Origin: Agaricus subrufescens
Taxonomy: Eukaryota; Basidiomycota; Agaricomycetes; Agaricales; Agaricaceae
NCBI GenBank assembly: GCA_029945375.1
Contig: CM057058.1
Span: 4,216,001 to 4,280,000 of the forward strand
DNA length: 64,000 nucleotides
Direction of reading: 5' to 3'
Shown: positions 12,590 to 24,877 of the stretch, piece by piece
Layout: the number at the start of each line of letters is the position of its first letter
Position numbering within the stretch: position 1 is the stretch's first letter
Program-made: the position numbers and the translations under genes
The notes under the pieces: model-generated
The model's database searches: none
What the model was told of the DNA's origin: nothing
What the model saw: the letters and a program-made list of their open reading frames with translations, nothing else

Positions 12590-13165
12590 GACGCTCCTGG
12601 AGGAAGAGGAAGCATCAGTGAAGATGGTAGCATACAGCTGCTGGGTCGGATATCAAGAGAATGAATGGTGCGCACGCTTGAAACCACTCGTCCTGCATAT
12701 CCAAAGCTAGAAGGACTTGCCAAGGAAAAGGTAAATAGCATACACGGAGGCTAGTGGCATGCCATTCGTCACATTTCCGTCAGCGACTAAATCCAGTTAT
12801 CCAACTTCAGTCGTAGAAGAGATGCTCGAACGACTCAAACTCGAAGAGGGCGCGAGCAGCCTCTCTGAATTGACGAAGGACCTTGATGTTTATCCCGATT
12901 TTCACGGTCCGTCTTCCACTTGTTCCAGTACAGAAATCTCATCTTCCGGCAGGCAATCGTTCACCTATGTTTTTTCGGTGATGAAGTGTGTGGCCGACGT
13001 TGTGCAAGTTGAAATGACACCACCTGGGACAGTAGTAGTGCCCAGTGCATCGGCGAAAGACAAGAAGCTTCTGAATGCGAAGTTCAAGATTTTAATGGAG
13101 ATGATTGATATTCAGCGCCGGCGGAGGGTGGAGATGGAAGAATCCGCGAGAGGATATATACGCCC
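12590..13165 (+). pseudogene. FGGY carbohydrate kinase fragment (relic 1)
   Basis: Broken pieces appear in the order expected for a fungal FGGY-family sugar kinase: ISEDGSIQLLGRIS, then TTRPAYPKLEGLAKEK, then SSLSELTKDLDVYPDFHG, then VEMTPPGTVVVPSASAKDKK and an FKILMEMIDIQRR end. The pieces are in different frames and separated by stops, and the ATP-binding region and catalytic aspartate segment are missing. The identification rests on recognising the ELTKDLxVYPDFHG and EMTPPGT..P motifs. It precedes the first DUF6534 copy, and the same pairing recurs at 16.9-19.1 kb. Confidence 0.65.
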
Positions 13166-14246
13166 ATGTTATTCTACTCTGTGATACAGTTCTACACAAT
13201 GACGGGGGAACTCAGGCTCCTACCCAGCCGACTCGACAAGTTCGCACGTTTGGCAAATAGGGCCAAACACCGCGTAAAGAGGTGTGCTCCTTGTGAGCGG
13301 CTGGCACCAATTACCATCCGGCCATCACCGAATATTTTTCCCGCGCGTGATAGTGTGACCATAACGTTAGCCCAATCAGGATACTATGGATCAACATCAA
13401 GTTTAAGTGTGTTCGTCTTGTGCTGCCCTTAATTATTGAGGCGGTTTTATACCCAATTCACATATAATTTTATAGAAATGCTATAGTACTTCTAGCAAGC
13501 AAGTCCCTAGTTTTTTGGAGACACAACATCGAAATTGAACTCTATATATGCCATATATTTGGAGACCTACAACAGAGTTATTGAATCTATGTCTTGCCTG
13601 TAGCCTTTTGTGGAATATACAAAGATACAACAAGGGCTTTATTAATACAATGCTGCCAATTTTTAGGGCAAGAGTTAATCGAGATATTCAAGGAGTACTA
13701 AAACTTACAAAAATATAGAGTACTTCAGTCATTGTAAGCTCAATCCGGCAGCATCCAAATCAACACCTTTCCATGTCCTTTACATTACCTTAAACCATTA
13801 TTGCCTAGTTTTGGATTCAAAATGTGGTGTACATCTCGAGATATTGTCTTGCAAGGTTAGACTCATTGTTCAGAGGTAAGAAAAAGATTGATCATCAAAT
13901 ACTCAGTCTCTTGTTTCTTCTAGAAGAAACGTATATCCTTATAAAAATAATATCTAGGCTTCGAGGGGCTACCAATGCGCAACAGTGAGGCAATGACAAT
14001 TGATAGAGGGTACATTGCGCAGATAGCGTGACAATTTAAAATTAGATTTTGCCCTGTGAGAACTGCTGGTGTAATCATCGGTGATGGCCGAATGGTATTT
14101 GGTGCCAGCCCCTCACTGCGTGAGCAAACCCATACTTTGTTCGTGTTTGGTCGAGTCCGCTATAGGACGTACGCACGTGAGTCGGCTGGGTAGGAGCCTG
14201 GGGGGAACTCAACAATGGCAATAGCAAAACAAGTGTTTGTACTTGA
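13166..14246. other. Intergenic, AT-rich
   Basis: About 1.1 kb between the kinase relic and the first DUF6534 gene. It is AT-rich from about 13430 to 14050. No supported gene was found. Bases 13166-13210 still resemble the 3' end of the kinase relics (a CTGTGAYACARTT block shared with about 17750 and 19920). Confidence 0.5.
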
Positions 14247-15553
14247 CTAATCAGCCTCTGCGGGGCTTGTACCCGTTCGGTGCATCTCCTCCCTGTGAAC
14301 GTCCGAGAGGTGATACGACTGAATGTCAAACTCGAGGATGGGTTCATTTCTACCGCCTTCTATCGTGGAGCGATTGTTCAATAAGACTAGCATCGAGTTG
14401 CTGTATACTTTGGCGAGGGGGAGACCAGGCGAGGATTGTCCCTCGCTTACGAAACTCAAGAAAACATATGCAACCATAAAAAAAACTGCAGAACTGTGAG
14501 TACCAGAAACAGAAGCTAAGAGTTTATTCGACTAAGCATTCACCTGTCAGCAATCCTGTTTCCATTATAAGGCGCTTTATTTTGGTGAGTGTTGTCTGTG
14601 TTGCCCTTCGCGTTGAGTGCTTCATCTGCGTTGTAAGCTAAGATTTATGGCAAATATGACATACTTGAGGGTGAAATAACAAGACAGATTAAAAAATATC
14701 ACTTACGAACCGGGTCATATAGACCACAATGATCAGATCGTTGACGGTACCAAGAACCCCCCAACCCTAAAAATTTGTTGTAAGTGATACATGCCAGGCA
14801 GGTTATAGTATATACTCCTCTCTTACGACATTAACCGTCCAAAACCAAGATGGCTCATGCATAGGAACACGGCCATAGGAAGTCAAAGTAGAGAATACTC
14901 CAAAACTTACTTCTGCCAACGCAAGCTAATGTCTGATGAGTCACGAGTCCAGAAAGAATGCATCTCAGAGGCTTCACTTACTATAATGATAAACACTGCA
15001 GCGATTTTTTTCTTTGAGAGTACATAGATCCTATATGCATAAAAGCACTGAACTGTAGCAGCAACTGTCACACCACCCATGTTAGGCGGGGTCCACGAGG
15101 GCAATAACGGATTCACATACTCATGGTGCTGCTAAGAGGGACCGTCAGCCAGATGAAACTGGAGTAGTACGCATCCCGAAAGAGGTCGACGTTCTTGTAT
15201 ATCACGCAGAAAAGCCGATAGAGATCATGGAAGGCCAGAACTATTTGCGCTGTATCAATGGTATACACGAGTGTAACGATCGCCTTTGTGATCTTTCTGT
15301 CATTTGGAAAGGCTAGATAATACAGGTCTGGCATCAAATTGTTAGTCAGTACTACATATTTTTGTGAGATGTGTTTAAAGGGACACTTACAGGTTTGTAC
15401 AGTCAGTATTCCATAGAAAAGAATGTTAAGGCAGTATCCAAATATCTAGATCTCGTCGGATCAGTGTGCAATCCCCCTAAGTTTGTAGGTAGCGACTCTT
15501 CTCACCAGCCCTTGTCTGAGCCTAACTATGACTGACTTGTCAATAGTATCCAT
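14247..15553 (-). CDS. DUF6534 multi-pass membrane protein (copy A)
   Basis: Eight exons on the minus strand (15553-15506, 15445-15391, 15327-15121, 15064-14982, 14925-14827, 14766-14707, 14625-14544, 14485-14247) give 290 aa, all joins in phase. The family is an abundant basidiomycete membrane protein of unknown function, recognised here by the order YGILTVQTYLYYLAFP, a TM block with DTAQ, QCFYAYRIYVLS, NDLIIVVYMT and the LTKIKRLIMETGLLT...YSNSMLVLLNNR end. Several hydrophobic segments of TM length alternate with short loops. Exon 8 must start after the AG in TTCTGCAG, not the nearer CACAG, to stay in phase. Three close copies with the same exon lengths occur in this window, so it belongs to a local expansion. 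Confidence 0.82.
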
Positions 15554-16889
15554 TTCCGAGTATGCGAAGAGGCCGCAATCAAGGAGTCGGACAGGGTACT
15601 GCAGTGTTTCCCGGGATATACTGTATATATGTAAAATTGTACAACTTCTGATAGAACCTGCCACTAACGTGTTATCAACGGCCAATTGCCAACATTTGTT
15701 GGATGATATATCTCACCAGGTACTAAATATGGAGCGGTGAGCGGTGAAAAGATACTATTAATGGTAATATAAGCATTGATGCCACGATGCTTGGTGTTAG
15801 GCGGCCGGGGTCTTGGGCCATTGGATTCAAATACCCTGGCGTAACAGGGACACACTATCATAGATGCGTTGTTTGCATGCCTTATGCGCTCGCCGGAGGG
15901 AGGTTTAAGATGAGACTGAGCCTAAGTAGAGCGTCGTCAGTATGGTTCGATCATTGATGAGGTTATAGCGGAATGCGTGACTTCTCTTCTCCTTTGGGAC
16001 TTTGGTTTCATCATTGGCAAGCTTTCCATCTCGAGCGGCACTCACCTATCATGGCTTCCAGATGGCTTCCCTTGTCTCCGGGAAAGTCATTCCACAATCT
16101 TCCTGGCAACTCTCGCATTCGCTCTGCTTTGTGTCTTACTAAACCTCACTTCATAAACAAACACCAAGAATGGAGCTTGGGCGTTGAACTGTAACAAACA
16201 CCACTCTCATCACTTCCATCTGAGATGCTGTGGTGCATGGGAATGTGTTGAATGCCAGAACACCGATTGGAGTGGGACTTCTGAAACAAACAGTGGATGA
16301 TTTGCGGTGAGTCAAAGGCATACCCGTTGGTAGTGCGTTGATTGGTGTGTACGTTCTTGATTTCTTGTGATTCTGAACCAAATTATTGACCTTACCTCCA
16401 AGCTGTGCTGGGTGTAGGATATGGACGGTCGCTGCTCGATACAAGAAGGGCGGTGTCCTCTAGTAGAAAAACTCGGATCTTAGCAATCGGACGTTGTCTG
16501 ACCGTGATTGCCGGAACAAATACATGCCATATTGTCTAGGTCGGCCCTCCACTAAACCCCGGAAGCTCTGACTTGCAGATCATTGCTGACTATACCTCAA
16601 TAGTCGTTCCAGATGTCCTCAACCTCTTTAATGATATCCTGGCCCAATGCTCATAACCTCACGCATCCGCGTAACTCCTCTCTCATGCACCCGCCAATCA
16701 TTCAATTCAATTCTCCCAATCAACTCACCACCATCGCTGGTACCCTCTGTGAATGGACTAATGACTCCAGTACCTTCATTCTGCCTATCTAAACCGTTCC
16801 TCAGGAGTATCTTGGGATGAATGCGTTAAAAGAGTTGGAATGGCATCTATGTGAATGATGCCTTGCTGCTCTGTGTCCTGCTATAGTGG
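15554..16889. other. Duplicated intergenic spacer of the DUF6534 units
   Basis: About 1.3 kb without an intact gene. Bases about 15890-16300 are clearly related to 19450-19860, and weakly to 28960-29150, including the shared run gacttctcttctcctttggg. So the spacer was copied together with the genes. No coding function is supported. Confidence 0.55.
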
Positions 16890-17740
16890 ACACACAATAT
16901 CTCAAGCTTCTAGACTTTGTACCTATAACTCATCCTGCACAGCAGAAGCTAGAGGAACTCGCAAAGAAAAGGCATACATGAAGGCTAGTAGGAGTTTGTC
17001 GGATTATCATTGACGACTAAATCAAGCCATCCAACTTCGGTCGCAGAAGAGATACTCACACAATTCAGACTCGAGGAGGGTGCAAGCGGCCTCACAGAAC
17101 TGACAAAGGACCTTCATATTCATCCTGATCTTCATTGTCCATCTTTCTCTTATTCCGGTGCAGAAATCTCATCTCTTGGTAGGTAACCACTTACCTATAA
17201 CAGTCCCACGTATGTGTGGCTCAATTACCGGATTCTTCCGGTTGCAGACCTTGCAAAGAAACATTATTCAACCCTCAAATCTATCGCCCTTCAAACGTGC
17301 CACAACATCGCCGTCCTGAATAGTTGTGGAATATCCTCGATCTACATGAGTGATGGCCAAGCGAAAAATATGGGATTGATGTAATGTTTCGCCGATGTAT
17401 GCGATATGCCTGCTGTGTTACCTCAAGATTCCTCAGCGGCTGTTGTACGTGGTGCTACGGTTCTCGGGCAACTCATAGCAGAGGGGGAGGAAAGGGCCAG
17501 CAAGTGTCTCAAGCTAAGGAGTTGTGGAAAGTCAGGTATAGGTTTTGATTTTCGGCGATGAAGTATGTGACTGATATTGGTTAGGGTGAGACGACACCAC
17601 CCGGGATAGTGGTAGTCCCTGGTGCTTTAATCAAAGACAAGAAGCTTCGTCATGCCAAGTCTAAGATCTTCATGGAGACACTCAGCGCTGGTAGAGGACG
17701 AAAATGGAAGAAGCTGCGCAAGGATAAATATGATTATAAT
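16890..17740 (+). pseudogene. FGGY carbohydrate kinase fragment (relic 2)
   Basis: Second, longer kinase relic. In order and in shifting frames: LLDFVPITHPAQQKLEELAK at about 16.91 kb, SGLTELTKDLHIHPDLH at about 17.1 kb, DGQAKNMGLM at about 17.35 kb with the adjacent CFADVCDMPAVLPQDSSAAV, and TTPPGIVVVPGALIKDKK at about 17.6 kb. The GxQAKN and TPPGT motifs belong to the C-terminal half of FGGY kinases. In-frame stops and frame changes make it non-functional. It directly precedes DUF6534 copy B on the opposite strand, repeating the arrangement at 12.6-15.5 kb. Confidence 0.7.
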
Positions 17741-17815
17741 ACTCTAGTCTGTGACACAATTTCATACAATGATAGAGGAAACTCTATCAATGGCAAAACG
17801 AATGCTTGTACTTGA

Positions 17816-19118
17816 CTAATCCACCTCCGCCGGGCTTGTACCTATTCTGCGTGTGTCCCTCCTGTGAACTTCCGAGAAGTGATATGACTGAGTGTCAAAC
17901 TCAAGGATGGGTTCGTTTCTCCCGCCTCCTATCATGAAGCGATTGTTCAATAAGACAAGTATCGAGTTGCTGTATATCTTTCCGAGGGAGAGACCAGGTA
18001 CCAGGTATTGGTTGCTCCAGATCAACAACAAAGGATATGCAATTGCGAACACAACTGCAGAACTAATATGAGTACCAGAATAGGAACCGAGAGAATGAAT
18101 TCACCTGTCAACAGTCCTGTCTCCATTACAAGCCGCTTAATTTTGGTGAGCATTGTCTGCGTTGCCCTCCGCGATGAGTGTCTCATCTGTATCGTGAGCT
18201 AAGAGTTATGTTGAGTATAGTGTACTTAAGGATGAAATAACAGGATACAAAAAAGTATATTACTTACAAACCAAGTCATATAGACCGCAATGATCAGATC
18301 ATTCACGACACCAGTTGCTCCCCAAACCTAAAACGTTGTTGTAAGTGATACATGCTAGGTTATATTTTATGTTTTCCTCTTACAATAGCACCTGGCGTAC
18401 CCGAAAATATACTATCTTCAGGCAGATGGCCATAGAAACGCAAAGCAGAGCATATTCCGAAACTCAGTTGTGCCAAAGCAAGCTAACGTCTGATTAGTTA
18501 CAATTTCGGGAGGGATGATGTCGAATGACTTCACTTACTAAAGTAATAATCCCTGTGGCGATTCTTGTCTTTGACATTACATAGATCCTGTATCCATAAA
18601 AGCACTGAGCCACGGCGGCAACTGTCACCCCATTCACGTCAGGCGGGGTCCGCAGGAACAATAAAAGATTCACATACTCAAGGAACTGCTGAGCGGAACA
18701 GTCAGCCACATGAAACTGGACCGGTACGCATCGAGAAAGAGGTTGGGGTCTTTGTATATGACGCAGAATAGCAAATAGAAATCATGGAGGGCCAAAATTG
18801 TTTGAGCTGTATCGATGGTGTAGACAAATATAACAACGGCCTTTGTAATCCTTCTGTCACGCGGAAAAGCTAGATAATATAGGTCTAACGTAAATTTGTT
18901 CGTAAGGTAAGTTAACACGTTCGTGAGATGTGTTTAGACGGACACTTACAGGTTTGTACAGTCAGTATTCCGTGAAGCAGAATGTTAAGGCTATATCCAA
19001 ACAGCTAGATCCGCTCGTCATGTCAGAGCGCTGGCATCTCTCTGAGTTTGTAGACATCAACTCCTCTTACCAGTCCTTGTCTGTACCAGTATATATCTAG
19101 AACGTTGGAATCAATCAT
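17816..19118 (-). CDS. DUF6534 multi-pass membrane protein (copy B)
   Basis: Eight exons starting with ATG at 19118-19116 (a 16-codon first exon ending RQGL, as in copy A), with the same exon sizes and phases as copy A. Diagnostic segments are LFGYSLNILLHGILTVQT, YYLAFPRDRRITKAVV, AQCFYGYRIYVMS, ALAQLSFGICSALRFYGH, VWGATGVVNDLIIAVYMTWF and YSNSILVLLNNRF, ending in a charged tail before the stop at 17816. No stop or frameshift was found. Function is unknown; probably in a cellular membrane. It differs from copy A at many positions, so the duplication is not very recent. Confidence 0.82.
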
Positions 19119-20006
19119 TAATAATTATGTGAGGAGGCCACAGTCAAAGGAGTTAGATGGGGTGCTGCAGGATTTTCCGGAATACATGATATATATGAAG
19201 GTTATATAGCTTCTGATAGAAGCTGCGAAATAGAGCGTTGCCAACTGCCAATCGCCAACAATTATTGGATGATATATCTTGCCAGGCACCAGGTGTGGAG
19301 CGGTGGGTAGATCGAATGATAAATATATAATAAGATACTGGAACAGTATGGGATCTCGGGCCATTGGACTCGAATACCCAGGCCTCTCAAGTGTAACAAA
19401 AGAGACATTCTCGTCGATGCATTTTCTGCCAGCAATATGCGCTCGCTAGAGGTAGGTTTGAGTTGAGACTAAGCCTAAGCAGAGCGTGGACAGCATGTTT
19501 TGATCATTGATGAAGTAGACAGTGGCTGGAGCGAAATATGTGACCTCTCTTCTCCTTTGGGCCTTTATTTGGCTTCATTGACATTCGCCAACTTTCCTTC
19601 CCACTTGGTGCTTGCCTGTCATGACTCTTTTTATCTCTGGGAAGATGACTTCTTGAGGCGACTCTCACATTTGCTGTGCTTTGCGTACTGCTATGGCCTC
19701 ACCTCGTAAATGTATCTCAACACGAAGAATGAAGAATGAATTATAACGGGCATACTGGTCTCATTGCTCCTGTCTGAACTATGGAATATAGGAATGTGTT
19801 GAACGCTGGAACCTGGCCAGAATGCCAATCGGAAGAGGATTTCCGAAATAAGCAGTGCAAGATGTGGCAGCGGTGGAAGGAACCTGGTGAAGATAAATAT
19901 GGCCGTGATATTCTACTCTGTGACACAATTTCTATATCATGATGGAGGAACCCAATCACTGTCAGAAAATGGGCTTTCGTACTTGACTAACACATTTCCG
20001 TCGTAT
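19119..20006. other. Duplicated spacer with a kinase-relic tail
   Basis: About 0.9 kb. Bases 19450-19860 match the 15.9-16.3 kb spacer. About 19880-19960 matches the 3' end of the FGGY relics (GEDKYGRD..LCDTIS against RKDKYDYNTLVCDTIS at 17.72 kb), so a third copy of the kinase-DUF6534 unit has lost nearly all of its kinase part. No intact gene. Confidence 0.55.
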
Positions 20007-21285
20007 TTACACCTGCGCAGCGCATCTCCCTCCTGAGATATTTGTGAGGCGGTATGACTGAATTTCAAACTCAAGGGTGGGTTCATTTCTCCCGCATCCT
20101 ATTGTGAAGCGGTTGTTCAACAAGATGAGCATCGAATTGCTGTATACCTTTCCGAGGGAGAGGCCAGGTATCGCCGATTCAACGGTCAGAATCAACAGCA
20201 AAGGATATGCAATCGCAAAAACAACTGCAGAATTGCTCTGAGCATCAGAAATAGAAGCTAAGATTATTTATCACCTGTCAATAGCCCTGTTTCCATTACA
20301 AGCCGCTTAATTTTGGTGAGCGCTGTCTGTGTTGTCCTCCGTGATGAGCGCTTCGACTGTGTCGTAAGCTAAGAGTTATGACAAGTATAGCGTACTTTAG
20401 GATCAAATAACGAGACTGAAAAAAGCATATCACTTACGAACCAGGTCATGTATACCGCGATGATCAGATCATTGAGGATGCCAATCGCTCCCCAGACCTT
20501 AAAATTTGTTGTAAGCGATACACATTGGATTATAGTCTTGCTCCTCTTACGATGGTGCCCTGCGTGCCCGAAAAAAAGCTCTCTGCTGGCAGACTACCGT
20601 GGATACTCAAAGCAGAGCATATTCCGGAACTGAATTGTGCCATAGCAATCTACGGCTATAAGCTACGAGTCTGGAAAGATGCATATAGGACAGCTTCACT
20701 TACTGTAATGACTATACCCGTGATAATTTTGTTCTGTGAAAGTATATAGATCCTGTGAGCGTAAAAGCACTGAGCTACGGTAGCAACTGTCAACCACCCA
20801 CGTCAGGCATAGCCTACACTGGAGAATCATACATAGATTCACATACTCAAGGAGCTGCTGAACGGAATCGTCAGCCAGGTGAAACTGGATTGGTAAGCTT
20901 CCTGGAATAGGCCATAGTTCTCGTATATTCCACAGAATAGCAGATAGAAATCATGGAGGGCCAGAATTATTTGCGCTGTATCGATGGTATAGACGAATGT
21001 TACGACGGCCTTTGTGATCTTTCTGTCGTTTGGAAAGGCTAGATAGTATAGGTCTAATACAAAATCGAGTAGCAAGGTAAGCGAACATATTTGTGAAATG
21101 TGTTTAAAGGAACACTTACAGATTTGTACGGTCAGTATTCCATAGAGGACGATGTCAAGGCAGTATCCAAACAGCTAGATCCCGTCGCATCAGAGTGTAA
21201 TCTCTTTGAGTTTGTAGACATCAAATCTTCTTACCAGCCCTTGTTTGTACCAGCGTATGGTATCCGAATCATCGAAATTACCCAT
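20007..21285 (-). CDS. DUF6534 multi-pass membrane protein (copy C)
   Basis: Eight exons on the minus strand, with ATG at 21285-21283 giving a 17-codon first exon ending KQGL. Exon order and phases match copies A and B: LFGYCLDIVLYGILTVQI, then YYLAFPNDRKITKAVVTF with DTAQIILALHDFY, IATVAQCFYAHRIYILS, IAMAQFSSGICSALSIHG, VWGAIGILNDLIIAVYMTWF, LTKIKRLVMETGLLT and YSNSMLILLNNRF. The last dozen codons run in another frame than in A and B (ending CAAQV), a small tail change before the stop at 20007. No disabling mutation seen. Function unknown. Confidence 0.8.
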
Positions 21286-21594
21286 AAGTCACAGTCAAAG
21301 GTGTCAGATAGGTCGCTGCTGCATTTTTTGGGATATATACGTGAAGGTTGTACAGCTTCTGATGGAAATCATAAGCCGGAGTGGGGCCAACTTCTGACAA
21401 CCATCAGATTTAAGACGATCTATGCCACCAGGCACCGATCATAGTGGGACGAGGACCTCAAATGATAAGTGGATAGTGATAGGAGACACAGATGTTGGAT
21501 GTTGGGAGATCTCAAATACTCCGGCGATGAGGATCAAGCAAATTGAAGATTCATTGTCGTGGACGCGTTCGCTGCCAGCCTTTACATGTCCGTC

Positions 21595-24500
21595 AGAGGT
21601 AGGTTTGAGTCGAGACTAATGCAGAGCACCGACAGCTCCGATCATTGATGCATGATGAGGTGGACAGCAGTTATGGTGCCCGGTGTTCGGCGTTCATGTG
21701 GTCACGGTGTATCATGAACTTAACATCGGCTCCGGACAATCATCATTTCATCACTCTCTTGTAATCTCCATCAGTCTAGTCATGGCGTACGGTTTCTCCC
21801 TGGTTACTATGTCTTCAAACCACCCAGCCTCATACTCAGGTCATCCACTTTTGAGTGTGCAATTCCACTCTCAATGAGAGATACACGTTTCGGCCATCCC
21901 CATTCTCCTTCCTCATGGCTCGGCACCAGTTTTATCCGTCCTTTTAAGAATCAAGGGAATGCTATACGGGCGTCCAAGAGCTCCTATGGAGTAGTTGCAT
22001 GGGCCTATTTTCAGTTACAATTCGGACCTCTCCGGTAAGCCAACAGTATGTTAAGAGACCCTAGGACAATTTTTACCACATTATGTGCTATACAACTTTC
22101 ACGCCTCAGATCTACATGGCAGTGCAGTGTTGCTGCTCTATGAGGCGTATGATCCTTTTTTTTCTGCCAGACAAATTTCGCAGTGCACGACCATCTCCAA
22201 ATCACTTTTTCAATGTATCAACAACAAAGTTCTAGATATTTGTCTCAGAAGATCACGAATCGAATTCGATAGGTTGGAAAGGAATCAACATTCTCACCGC
22301 ATTCCGGTCACGGTGTAAAACTTGGGTGGTAAACCGTGAACAGTTTTCACCATAAAGGGCAGAATCGGTCGGGAAGCGGCCAGGAAGGATCCCTTTCGCT
22401 GTTTAGAAGCATGGAGCTCAAAGTCTTTCTTTAACGGCGGACGAACTAACTGGAACCCATTATTTGTTAGTCTCTCCTTGAGTACATGGCGAAGACAAAA
22501 GCATGGCTGCGAGTCCGTAATGATAGTTAACCTAAGTCGTCAACCCAGGGATGCAATAAAACACATGTACAGCGCAACGCTTGCAAAGGCACACATCATG
22601 AAAGTACTAAGCAATCTCACTTAATTCATTTTGTAACACAGCGGATCGGATGGCGCGCTCATGGTGGTCACTGCGGGGCTTGATCGAGCATTTGAAAGGT
22701 TTCGGAATACTGTATGCATATTAGTTTGTCAAATGTTGAGATGAACCGGGGAGAAGTAACGTACACGACAAGTCCCGATACACATTCGTGGCTTGGTTCA
22801 ATCACATTCCCATTCTCATCCATGGCCTTCTTGATGTCGAAGCAGTAGATAATAGAAGCAATTGCGATCCAAACGGCAGAGAAAGCCATGTGGCGACCAG
22901 GGCAAACACGGCGACCAAAACCAAAGCATGCGTGCCTAGGGTCTTTAGTAGTCTTGTTGACCTTCCCATCCTCGGCGAGGAAGCGTTAGGGTTTGAATGC
23001 AAATGGATCTAGGTAAACTTCTTCATTGTGGAGCATAGCCCTACTTACTAGTTAGCGTCGAAACTAATAAAAACTCAGTAGCAGTTTATACCAAGCATTC
23101 GGAATTATAATTGAACCCCTTGGAATTCTGTATCCCTTGTATTCATTGTCTACTTGCAAATACCTGGGGATAGCAATGGGGTAACAACTCTCCAGCGAAG
23201 TGTTTCCAGTGTGAGAGCGGTGATGTAAGGTAAGTTTTCCTCATCATCGAAGTCTGGAAGGTAGCCGGGTTTAACCACGGAGTCAAGTTGGTCTTGTGCT
23301 TTTTTGAGAATCTCAGGATTCTCAAGTAGGGCTAAGATGCAAAATGAGATAGCGACAGTGGTCTGGAAATACAATCACTTCAGCGAATAAGTTTTGAGTC
23401 ACGAAAAGAGAATCAGACCGTATCAGATGCAGCTTAACATTGATATCAGATCTACTGACTAGCGTGAATTCACTTTACTACTCACCGGCATACGTAGTTC
23501 CTGCACAACAGCGGATGACAGTCTCATGATAGGCATCATCATTCGTTCCTGATGCCCTTTGAATACTTTGCGAAGTAAACGATGGCTTTGCCTTTCCTTC
23601 TGCCTGAACAAGTTCCATGAATAGATAGGTCGATTTTCGAGTTCGTGGAAGACAAACATACAATCAGGTGTTTCGCAGCTTCAAACGGCATGTTGACCAT
23701 TGTCATTGCAAGTTTGCGCCAGTCTTTCGCTTTCTTCTGGAATCCAGCACCAGGCGTCCATTCAGGAACGTACTTCAAGATTGGTATCACGTCTACAAGG
23801 AACTTTCCCGGAACGGCTGCAACCGCAAGTGGGTGTACTCCCTGTTCGGCCATTTCAATGTGGGGATCGTCTTTTTGTTTGATATCAAGACCGTACGCCA
23901 CGGACATGACAGTTTCACCGGAAATACTTTAGAAGTCTCGTCAGAGAAGACCATAGCAGCTAAGGGAAAAAAATGCACTATCGAAGATTTTCAAATACAT
24001 CGCTAGGATCGTCGAGCAGGCGCTCCAACAGGTGACGAGTTGCCTTGAGCTCGTTGGGGTGGAAACGCTGGACAGCGGTTGAATTGAAAAATTGATGGAA
24101 CACCCTTCGGCTCTTGCGCCTAACAGGTATAACCCAGTCATGAAGTATACTACATCTTTCGACTAGTGGGCAAATACCCACCAGAAATTGCCTGATCGCT
24201 TGTTAGACAATGTTAAGAGAAAGAGATTATTAAACTTACCGTAGGGCATGAAACCGATATTGAATGACCTAGAATTGGTCAGCCAATCCTGTTCCAACGA
24301 ACCACACTACAGGCTCACCAGTGCATCTACATTGTATTTTCATCTAGTTATGGTCACTGTCAACACAAAAAGGACGCACCAATTCATCTAAAAGGTCAAG
24401 TGTCAACGTCGTACAATACATAGAAGTAAAGGAAAAACAAACTAGTCATAGGCATCCTAGCTCTATATAATCAACCGAGTCAGTGCACCCTGGTGTTATC

Positions 24501-24877
24501 AGAAGCATCTAGGCTACACCTACCTGTCTGAATAGATGTAAGAACGTCGTTCCATGAGTCCATGAACAGCTTCAGGTGAGTCAAGAACAATAATATTGGT
24601 GCCCATAACAGGAACGTGAAGGATGTCGGAGTGTCTAGATGAAAGTCGAAGGTTGTCTACGGTCAGGCCGTTATCTGTCCTACCATGGGGAGGACAAAAA
24701 CTTACTGAAGCTTTTGCTCCACTCATGATATGTCTTCCATTCAAATTCCGTGGGCATATTCAACACGTTACCAATAATGGGCCATCCTTTCGGACCAGGT
24801 GGCAACGGGAGCGATGCATCTGCATTTGGTTTTTTCAGGTAAAAGTATAAGGCAAGCATGAAAGATGAAGCGCTCAG
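21595..24877. repeat. Tandem duplication unit 1 (contains broken P450)
   Basis: Bases 21595-21870 (start gtaggtttgagtc-agactaa) reappear diverged at 24880-25160, and the P450 block 22.0-24.87 kb reappears at 25.48-28.29 kb. The period is therefore about 3.3 kb. The unit cuts into the 5' end of its own P450 copy at about 24877. Confidence 0.7.
22607..24876 (-). pseudogene. Cytochrome P450, inactivated tandem copy
   Basis: Aligns through all exons with the intact P450 at 25985-28293. Lesions: the conserved PERF motif reads P-stop-RF because of TAA at 22988-22986; one base is missing just after ETLRW at about 23187-23196, shifting the frame; and the first codons are lost at the duplication junction, so only an internal Met (MLALYFYLKK) is left. 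The ExxR segment (ETLR) and heme-binding FGFGRRVCPGRH are still readable. The surviving LPPGPKGWPIIGN shows the usual proline hinge. It may still be transcribed, but no functional P450 can be made from this frame. Confidence 0.85.
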
